Of a stretch of 40,137 nt of DNA, positions 34,237-40,137 are shown one piece after another. Made by a program: the position numbers and the translations under genes. Position 1 is the first letter of the stretch; each line of letters begins with the position of its first letter. A model generated the notes under the pieces. The model saw only the letters and a program-made list of their open reading frames with translations, made no database searches and was not told where the DNA came from. This DNA is from Acinetobacter bohemicus ANC 3994 (GTDB lineage: Bacteria > Pseudomonadota > Gammaproteobacteria > Pseudomonadales > Moraxellaceae). The stretch covers positions 67,846 through 107,982 of the forward strand of contig NZ_KB849165.1 of the NCBI RefSeq assembly GCF_000367925.1, given 5' to 3'.

Positions 34237-34632
34237 ATGAAACACTTTATTTTAGTCAGTGTTCTTGCTTGTATATCTATGCCAATTTTCGCTGCTGAAC
34301 AAGTTAATCAAACTAACGTAAAATTAGACAAGAACTGCTCAGTTAATCCTAATATCGAGCGTAATCCACTACCTCACACTCCCAACAATATGTCCTTACC
34401 TGAATTTGGTCAGGGTGTAATTGGCTGGGCTACAGGTCCAGAGGGTGCTCAACAAAAACTAAATACTGTTACTCAAACAGATATTACAAACTATAAAAAG
34501 AATGGGGTTAATCTAAAAATACTACAGGAATGGCAAGCTTTTTATGAAAATGAAACTAAACGAAATTCATGTAACCCCACCGCACCAATTCGTGCAAAAT
34601 TAATGAAAAAAGTTATTACTTTATGGAATTAA
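34237..34632 (+). CDS. Small exported protein paired with the TonB receptor (DUF4951-like)
   Basis: A 131-residue protein with a signal peptide (MKHFILVSVLACISMPIFAA). The mature part contains two cysteines (in KNCSVNPN and RNSCNPT) and a conserved-looking segment: LPEFGQGVIGWATGPEGAQ, then VTQTDITNYKKNGVNLKILQEWQAFYENETKRN and a basic C-terminus ending KKVITLWN. The pattern fits DUF4951 as I remember it, but I could not verify this. The ATG at 34237 is used, with only a weak ribosome site upstream. It lies 13 bp after the receptor gene and before a strong terminator, so a role with that receptor (surface ligand-binding or periplasmic partner) is likely but unproven. Confidence 0.75.
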   Translation: MKHFILVSVLACISMPIFAAEQVNQTNVKLDKNCSVNPNIERNPLPHTPNNMSLPEFGQGVIGWATGPEGAQQKLNTVTQTDITNYKKNGVNLKILQEWQAFYENETKRNSCNPTAPIRAKLMKKVITLWN

Positions 34633-34825
34633 GTATTTATGATCTCTTATGATTTTTTTAAAAAAAGGGAGCTAAAACTCACTATCATAAATTTTCCAAG
34701 TAAGCATCCGCCTGAGCCAGAACAATTAATGACAGATGATGTGAGATTTTTGACGCATATTTCGAGATTGCCACATCTACAATCGAAAAACTATGGCATC
34801 ACGCGACACATAAGTTGTCATTCAT

Positions 34826-34853
34826 AAGAAACCGCCATTAATGGCGGTTTCTT
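34826..34853. terminator. Perfect palindromic terminator
   Basis: AAGAAACCGCCA and TGGCGGTTTCTT form a fully paired 12-bp stem, followed by a T-rich stretch. It closes the receptor/small protein unit. The 190 bases before it contain a 62-codon frame (34639-34827) that I consider non-coding or a relic. Confidence 0.9.
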
Positions 34854-34889
34854 ATTTTATTAATCTTAAATATTTATTACAGAGTTAAG

Positions 34890-35165
34890 CTATTTAATCG
34901 TTTTAATTCTCAAATTAGACCTGAGTGATCTAAACCTCCATTCTCCAGCATTTACCATACTTTCAAAAAGTTGATCTACCAATTTGGCAACAGGCAAATT
35001 CAATCCTAAAGTTTGAGCATATGCCATGGCTGTGTTTATATCTTTTAATTGAGTTCTAGCTGTACCACTTGGTTCAAACATCTTGTTTGCAACACTATTA
35101 CCAAATAATATTGATTGCTGTATGGCCCCATGTATAAAAAGTAGTCTACTGCAATAATCAGTAAA
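34890..35165 (-). pseudogene. C-terminal relic of a 3-hydroxyisobutyrate-dehydrogenase-family gene
   Basis: The frame ending at 34890 reads FEPSGTARTQLKDINTAMAY, then AQTLGLNLPVAKLVDQLFES, the helical C-terminal domain of beta-hydroxyacid dehydrogenases (GarR/MmsB family). Just after NAGEW the expected DHSGL motif appears only in another frame (GLDHSGLI followed by a stop), so there is at least one frameshift and one nonsense change. Upstream, the same frame continues as ILFGNSVANKM and then loses similarity. No NAD-binding domain is present, so it is a decayed remnant. Confidence 0.75.
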
Positions 35166-35204
35166 ATACTCGCTTCTGTAAGTTTAAACATCATTAATGT
35201 TGTA

Positions 35205-35501
35205 ATGCTTTCTGAGATGTCTTTAACTACGCTTATCAAGCGTATGCATGAACAAAAAGAGAAGGAAGATTGCTTAGACTATATTGATCTAAAACAAAAT
35301 CGTGTGATTACTACACATGGATTTCGGTCTACTTTCCGAGACAGGTCTGCTGATAAAACAGACTATCCTCGTGAAGTCTGTGAACATATGCTTGCCCATA
35401 AATTGCCAGATGAAGTCGAGGCTGCTTATTTAGGTGGTGCATATCTCGAAAAGCGTGAAGGATTGATGACTAATTCGGCACAATATGTATACCAAAAATA
35501 A
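35205..35501 (+). pseudogene. C-terminal fragment of a tyrosine recombinase (phage-type integrase)
   Basis: A 98-codon open frame covering only the end of the catalytic domain. The HGFR block (ITTHGFRSTFRDRSADKTDY), the second His region (CEHMLAHKLPDEVEAAY) and the likely nucleophile Tyr (AYLGGAYLEKREG) are recognisable as a P4-type integrase. The N-terminal two-thirds and the first catalytic Arg are missing. RDRS, where related proteins have RDWS, and AYLGGAY, where they have AYLRGAY, point to decay. A second relic of the same kind lies at about 37524-37595. Confidence 0.85.
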
Positions 35502-35779
35502 ATTGAATCAATTTTTAGATATGGTGATAAATTTTCATAGATAGGCTTTAGTTGCACTGGTCTGAAAATATAAATTCGTATCAACTTTATAAAACTAGAA
35601 TAAGAACAGGTGGTTTTAAAATATGTATATCTATATAAACTCCTTTAGTATCAAATCTTAAGACTTTAAATACCTTAAAAGTATAAAAAAACACTTCGAT
35701 AGTTTTGGTTAATTTTAAAACAGTATGCAATTCTAGAGAATCACTTTAACTATTTAAAAATCTTAAGGTTCTCCCATTT

Positions 35780-37144
35780 ATGTACATCTATAAGCAGATC
35801 GCGCTTTCTCTTCCTTTTCTTTTTTGCAGCCAACTCAGCCTTGCAGATTGGATTAATGATTCAGCTCAAAATGTTGAGGCGCATACCATCAAGTTACGCC
35901 AACACATTCATCAGCATCCTGAACTTGGAAATATGGAATTCAAAACCTCTGAGCTAGTCCAAAAAGAGTTGAAATCTTATGGGATTGAAGTGCGTAAAGG
36001 ATATGCCAAAACGGGTGTCATTGGAATTTTAAAAGGAGCTAAACTAGGTCCAGTGATGGCATTGCGTGCCGATATGGATGCTTTACCAATTGAAGAAAAA
36101 ACAGGACTCTCTTTTGCCAGTAAGACCAAAGCGATTTATCAAGGCAAAGAAACACATGTGATGCACGGCTGTGGACACGATGCGCATACTGCCATGTTGT
36201 TGGGAGCAGCCAAAGCTCTTGCAGCCAATAAAGATAAAATTGCTGGGACTGTCGTTTTTGTGTTTCAACCCGCAGAAGAAGGCGGCGCAGATGTAGACAA
36301 CTTTAGCCAAGGTCATTTAATCGGGTCCCGCAAAATGATTGCTGATGGCGCTTTGAATAATCCTAAACCAGAAGTCATTTTTGGTATGCATGTGATGGCA
36401 GGTATGCCAAGTGGCAATATTCTGTATAAAGATGGTGCAATTTTAAATAGTGCCGATCATTTACGTATTCAAGTGAATGGTAAGCAAGTACATGGTTCTA
36501 TGCCATGGTTGGGACGTGACCCGATTTATGCTTCATCACAAATGATTAACAACATGCAAAGTTTAATCAGTCGTAAAGCTGACTTAACCCAAGGAATGGG
36601 TGTAGTGAGTATTGGTAGTATTCAAGGCGGTACTGCTGGCAATGTTATTCCTGAACAAGTCAATATGATCGGTACCATTCGTTCTAATAGTGAAAATATA
36701 CGTCAAAACATTTTAAAAGATTTACCTAAAATGATTGAACATAATGCACTGGCCAACGATGTTACAGCTAAAGTTGAAATTTCCCCTTATGCTCCTGTTA
36801 CCACTAATGACAAAACTTTAACGAAGTTAATGCAACCTACTTTAGCCAAGGTTGTGGGTGACTCTAAACTGCATGTGCTAGAAAATAACGCCAGTGCCAG
36901 TGAAGATTTCGCATACTATGGTGAATTGATGCCGTCTTTATTTATTTTTGTTGGGGCTACACCAGCCAATCAGGATATGTCTAAAGCTGCACCAAACCAT
37001 AATCCACTGTTTATTGTTGATGATGCGACTTTAAAAATTGGAGTGGAAAGCCACGTACGCTTCGTGATGGATTATCCTAAAGTTGCCGAACAAGTTCAGA
37101 CCGTTTGGAAAAAGACACAAGTTGGACTGCCGCCACTCTCCTAG
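35780..37144 (+). CDS. Exported M20-family amidohydrolase
   Basis: A 454-residue zinc hydrolase of the M20D (IAA-amino acid/hippurate/N-acyl hydrolase) group, predicted periplasmic through a signal peptide (cleavage after LSLA). It has LRQHIHQHPELGNMEF near the start, ALRADMDALPIEE, the metal site HGCGHDAHTAM (C131, H133), EE166-167, H204 (FGMHVM) and a late His in PNHNPLF. It should release an amino acid or acid from an N-acyl conjugate. The last residues (VGLPPLS and stop) are encoded by an IS-end-like sequence also found at 5454, so the natural C-terminus may have been replaced. It lies between two integrase relics. Confidence 0.9.
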   Translation: MYIYKQIALSLPFLFCSQLSLADWINDSAQNVEAHTIKLRQHIHQHPELGNMEFKTSELVQKELKSYGIEVRKGYAKTGVIGILKGAKLGPVMALRADMDALPIEEKTGLSFASKTKAIYQGKETHVMHGCGHDAHTAMLLGAAKALAANKDKIAGTVVFVFQPAEEGGADVDNFSQGHLIGSRKMIADGALNNPKPEVIFGMHVMAGMPSGNILYKDGAILNSADHLRIQVNGKQVHGSMPWLGRDPIYASSQMINNMQSLISRKADLTQGMGVVSIGSIQGGTAGNVIPEQVNMIGTIRSNSENIRQNILKDLPKMIEHNALANDVTAKVEISPYAPVTTNDKTLTKLMQPTLAKVVGDSKLHVLENNASASEDFAYYGELMPSLFIFVGATPANQDMSKAAPNHNPLFIVDDATLKIGVESHVRFVMDYPKVAEQVQTVWKKTQVGLPPLS

Positions 37145-37150
37145 ACAAAT
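37123..37150. repeat. IS-end-like sequence at the 3' end of the M20 gene
   Basis: TGGACTGCCGCCACTCTCC followed by TAGACAAAT is nearly identical to 5454-5482 (two differences in the first 27 bases). It supplies the last codons and stop of the M20 gene. It is probably the remaining terminus of an IS3-type element. Confidence 0.5.
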
Positions 37151-37426
37151 ATCGGTTATTTTTACATTGAAGATAACCAGTGTGTAGGTAATGCGCCCTG
37201 AAATTAATAGAGTTTAAAAGTAGAAAATCGAATAAGTAAAGTGAGATTAACCTAATACACAAATGTGTGGCGACTTTGTGTTGTGCTCTTACTTCTTAAT
37301 GTTAACTGTATCTTCAGTAACAAAACCACTTCATCATTAGAGAGATCTAGAACAACTCTATATAAGCTAGCGTTTTATAACTGGTATGAATAACTTCGCA
37401 ACAGTCTGATTCTAATGGTCTCAACT

Positions 37427-37457
37427 AAAAAACACTACATAAAAAGTGGTGTTTTTT
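37427..37457 (+). terminator. Terminator-like hairpin downstream of the M20 gene
   Basis: AAAAAACACTAC and GTGGTGTTTTTT form a 12-bp stem (one G-T pair) around a seven-base loop and end in a T-run. It is 280 bases after the M20 stop codon. The region 37151-37883 otherwise holds only an integrase relic. Confidence 0.75.
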
Positions 37458-37523
37458 ATCTAACTGGGAGAATTCAATGTTTAGATAGAATTATTCTGCT
37501 CACTTGAACTAAGTAGTTGAATC

Positions 37524-37595
37524 AAAACTATCTCGCTAGATGAAGTTGAAGCAGCATACTTACGTGAAGCATACCTTGAAAAATGTAAAAGATAA
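37524..37595 (+). pseudogene. Second tyrosine-recombinase tail relic
   Basis: An open stretch reads LDEVEAAYLREAYLEKCKR and then stops. This matches the Tyr-containing tail of the fragment at 35205-35501 (PDEVEAAYLGGAYLEKREG). Nothing else of an integrase precedes it. Confidence 0.7.
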
Positions 37596-37883
37596 GGCTG
37601 AATGAGCTAATTATTGTAATAAATAGCAGAAACAGAATAAATTTGATTTTATCCCAATTTGGCTGGTTATTTGGCATACCACTGTATATGAGGGTCAAAC
37701 CAAATGGTTATATTCCCTCAATTAATCAAACTTGAGCAGTATACTGCTCATGTAAGAAGACAGTTGGTCGTACAATAGATTTTAGGTGTAGACTTATTCA
37801 TTGAAAAATTATAGGGGTACATACGCCTTTAGTAATAAATTTGTACAACAAAGCCCTATCAATTCCGAACTAAATACAATTTA

Positions 37884-39557
37884 CTAAAAGTGTTTACTAA
37901 CGTTAAACCAAACCTCTGCATCATTTTGTTTATCACTAATTTTTAGTTTAGCGCCTATTGGGAAGCCGATACTTAATGACGCTTGTGTTTGGCTCGAGTT
38001 TAACCAATTCAAGCCTAAACCAGCACTATGCAGACGTTCCTTATTGTCACCCGTTAAACCTTGCCATTCTCTCGCTTGATGTTGCACGGTTGCTGTATCC
38101 ACATACACTTTGCCAGTAAACTGATTATGGGCAGAAGCATAAAAATTTTGTCTAATTTCAGCGGATGCATAGTAACCACTCGAACCACTTAACGTACTAT
38201 TTTGATACCCTGCCAGACTCGATGCTCCACCCACACTAAACTGTTGCGCACTATCTAAGTTATCTGGACTAAATTGTGCTTGTAGCGATGTGTATAATTG
38301 GGTTTTAGAGCCATTTAAATTTTGTAAACGTGAGACATTGAGCGATGCACTGACAAAATCACCTTGAGTTTTTGCGGTCATTTGATCATCGAGTGCAGCC
38401 GTGGCATTTTTATAAACCACTTTACCAATCTCGGTGGCAACTCCAATCTGGGTTAAACCACCACCTGCAAAATCATCAAACTGTGATGCGTCTAAGCGAA
38501 TACGCCCAACATGAATATCACGATGACGATAAATATCAGCAACTGTAATATCATCTTCTAGGCGTTTATGGTCATATTGTACGCCCAAGATCACTTCACT
38601 ACGATTATTTAATAAAACAGGCTGATTGATCCAAACACTGGCCTGTTGTGCGATACCCACCGCATCTAAGACACGATATTCTTTACCTAATTTGTAGCTT
38701 AAATCCGAGTAGCTTGCCCCTAAACGGGTGCCCGCACCATTGATGGTCGCTTCATATCCTAAGCGACCAAAATTGAGATTACCCGAAGTTAAACCATCTA
38801 AACTTAGGCGATCGCCCAAGCCTAATGCATTATTCAGCACAATACCCGCAGTGAAACGCACTTCTTTGGTATATTCGTTACCATAGTTATCCGCTCCCAC
38901 ATAACCTGTAAGTTTCGCTGTTGGCTGAATATCGATGGTCAGATCACTGGTACCTACATAACGGCCTGCACTGATTACATTACGCGTTTGTACGCCATCT
39001 AAACGATTGAGCAGCTTTAATTGTTGTTGCAACGTTGCCGAATCAATCACCTGTCCAGATTGTAAGGGTAGAAGTATAGCTTGCACCAACTCTGGCGATA
39101 AATCGGCTTGATTATTCACATGAATACGATCATATTTTGCCTCAATGATCGCAATCGTCAATACACCCTCTTTAAGATTTTGTGCAGGTAAATAGGCACG
39201 ACTATAAGGATAACCTTTGTACTGATAATAGGCTGTGATCCGTTTGGTCAATTGTTGCAAATCAGCCAACGTTTGCAGATTACCTTCGGCATCATGCACC
39301 AATGCCCGTAAGTCAGCGGTTGCAATACTTTGGTTACCCGCAATACGGATTTTTTCAATACGAACTTGTTGCTGGTTATCCGCTTGAATCGTCTGCATTT
39401 GATCAGGCTGTTCAATCGTGATTTCAGCCTGTGGTTGGTACGGTTGGATGCTTTGTTGCTGTAACAGTTGCCCAGCATTGGGCAGTGTTGCTGCAAAAAC
39501 AGGGACGCTAATAATAGCCAACATACTGATTAGTAGTGTTTGTTTTGGATATAACAT
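37884..39557 (-). CDS. Two-partner secretion transporter TpsB (FhaC/ShlB family)
   Basis: A 557-residue outer-membrane transporter that exports the TpsA protein encoded just upstream. A signal peptide (cleavage near VFAA) is followed by a proline/glutamine-rich linker, a POTRA-type region (about 65-145: VRIEKIRIAGNQSIATADLR, later GVLTIAIIEAKYDRI), a second POTRA, and a 16-stranded barrel ending in NVSKHF. The conserved L6 loop motif VRGY/F appears here as SLAGY (448-451), so the arginine is replaced by alanine. The rest looks intact. Its start lies 2 bp after the TpsA stop, so the two are co-translated. Confidence 0.93.
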   Translation of the reverse strand: MLYPKQTLLISMLAIISVPVFAATLPNAGQLLQQQSIQPYQPQAEITIEQPDQMQTIQADNQQQVRIEKIRIAGNQSIATADLRALVHDAEGNLQTLADLQQLTKRITAYYQYKGYPYSRAYLPAQNLKEGVLTIAIIEAKYDRIHVNNQADLSPELVQAILLPLQSGQVIDSATLQQQLKLLNRLDGVQTRNVISAGRYVGTSDLTIDIQPTAKLTGYVGADNYGNEYTKEVRFTAGIVLNNALGLGDRLSLDGLTSGNLNFGRLGYEATINGAGTRLGASYSDLSYKLGKEYRVLDAVGIAQQASVWINQPVLLNNRSEVILGVQYDHKRLEDDITVADIYRHRDIHVGRIRLDASQFDDFAGGGLTQIGVATEIGKVVYKNATAALDDQMTAKTQGDFVSASLNVSRLQNLNGSKTQLYTSLQAQFSPDNLDSAQQFSVGGASSLAGYQNSTLSGSSGYYASAEIRQNFYASAHNQFTGKVYVDTATVQHQAREWQGLTGDNKERLHSAGLGLNWLNSSQTQASLSIGFPIGAKLKISDKQNDAEVWFNVSKHF

Positions 39558-39559
39558 GA

Positions 39560-40137
39560 TTAGAAGTTCCCTGCGAATGTGTGAATACCATCCATATTGA
39601 TACCATCCCCTATGATTTCAATATTGATGTCATCTGAACGTTTTGGCTTGTCTTGTTTAGGTGCAAAATGAATCGCACGTTGGTAGTTATCATCCAACAA
39701 ACCTTGCCAAAGTGAATCATTTGGTTGGTTGGGTGGTTCAGGCGTAACAGGTGGTATGAGCAGCGGTGCTTGGATTTTGAGCATTCCTGCCGTGAACATC
39801 AATTCATAGTTTTGATCTTCACCACTGACAATATTGCTATACGTCCCTTCTGCTGTAGCACTGGCACCTGTTGCCGTCACGCCTGTTAAGACAGAAGTCG
39901 TTTCGCCATTCACCAAACCTTTAACAGTAAAACCATCAACATGCTGTTGTTGACCATTAAAGGTCGTAGTTAAGTTGTTACCGATGACCTGTGCTTTGGC
40001 TTTGGCAATATTGGCTTTGGCGCTACTGTTGGTGCTGACTTGGTAGTTGCCTGCATCGGTACCCGTTAAGCTACCTGATACATTTACATCTTTGCCTTGA
40101 CCTGCGTTCTTATTGGTAAATTGACCTTGGGCATTCA
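39560..40137 (-). CDS. 3' end of a TpsA exoprotein gene (haemagglutinin-like, MBG/YDG repeats), partial
   Basis: The frame is open from the right edge of the window to the stop at 39560, giving the last 191 residues of a larger secreted protein. It shows the end of at least two tandem beta-repeat modules of the MBG/YDG type (SGSLTGTDAGNYQVSTNSSA and later VTATGASATAEGTYSNIVSG, each followed by a short lysine- or leucine-rich linker). A proline-rich spacer (PPVTPEPPNQPND) and a C-terminal tail ending FAGNF follow. Such repeats are usual in filamentous haemagglutinin-like adhesins. The N-terminal secretion domain is outside the window. Directly followed by its transporter gene. Confidence 0.87.
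   Translation of the reverse strand, partial: NAQGQFTNKNAGQGKDVNVSGSLTGTDAGNYQVSTNSSAKANIAKAKAQVIGNNLTTTFNGQQQHVDGFTVKGLVNGETTSVLTGVTATGASATAEGTYSNIVSGEDQNYELMFTAGMLKIQAPLLIPPVTPEPPNQPNDSLWQGLLDDNYQRAIHFAPKQDKPKRSDDINIEIIGDGINMDGIHTFAGNF

Noticed and set aside
34639..34827. A 62-codon gene after the small exported protein
   Set aside because: There is no recognisable motif, no good ribosome site, and it runs into the terminator palindrome.
35045..35239. A 64-codon minus-strand gene
   Set aside because: It overlaps the decayed dehydrogenase in another frame and shows no protein-like pattern.
1..40137. CRISPR arrays, tRNA or rRNA genes
   Set aside because: No regularly spaced repeats and no cloverleaf or rRNA-like sequence were seen on either strand.

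Overview
The window looks like an accessory region of an Acinetobacter-type gammaproteobacterial chromosome. It is AT-rich, and it combines NudC, VF530 and DUF2147 proteins, several small IS families and a two-partner secretion pair. The genus is my inference from gene content and style; no database was searched.

Layout. (1) 1-5.4 kb: insertion-sequence wreckage and housekeeping genes. A complete IS1-family element occupies 1-788. It interrupts a fragment of a polymorphic-toxin gene carrying a HINT domain, whose other end is cut by an IS481-family element (2018-3019). On the far side of that IS lies the first 101 codons of a photolyase-related gene. Then come nudC, a transposase stub and a VF530-family gene. 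(2) 5.8-31.1 kb: a roughly 25 kb aromatic-ring degradation island. The leftward half holds mhpE-mhpF-mhpD homologues, a small VOC protein, a [3Fe-4S] ferredoxin, Rieske dioxygenase beta and alpha subunits, an extradiol dioxygenase, an aldehyde dehydrogenase, a NahE/DapA-fold aldolase, an ornithine-cyclodeaminase-family protein, a LysR regulator, a ferredoxin reductase and an alpha/beta-hydrolase. A divergent rightward operon holds a second extradiol dioxygenase, two more alpha/beta-hydrolases, a lipocalin-like protein and an FAD monooxygenase. After it come an MFS transporter, a DUF2147 protein, a second FAD monooxygenase, a Bcr/CflA-type MFS exporter, a BphB-type dihydrodiol dehydrogenase and an aromatic-pathway porin. 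(3) 31.7-37.6 kb: a TonB-dependent receptor with a small exported partner, a decayed dehydrogenase, and an exported M20 hydrolase lying between two tyrosine-recombinase remnants. (4) 37.9-40.1 kb: a TpsB transporter and the 3' end of its TpsA exoprotein gene, which runs off the window.

How the genes fit together (inference). The porin and MFS protein would import an aromatic compound. The Rieske system (alpha, beta, ferredoxin, reductase) would make a cis-dihydrodiol, and the BphB-type SDR would oxidise it to a catechol. An extradiol enzyme and a C-C hydrolase would give 2-hydroxypenta-2,4-dienoate, which MhpD/E/F homologues convert to pyruvate and acetyl-CoA. Paired FAD monooxygenases, paired extradiol enzymes and three hydrolases suggest two ring-opening rounds, that is, a two-ring or heavily substituted substrate. 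I cannot name the substrate.

The most striking finding is a shared inverted repeat, approximately CAGMTAT-N11-ATARC. It occurs at five promoters of the island, 60-115 bp before the start codons, and looks like the operator of the embedded LysR regulator. It ties the dispersed genes (15-31 kb) into one putative regulon.
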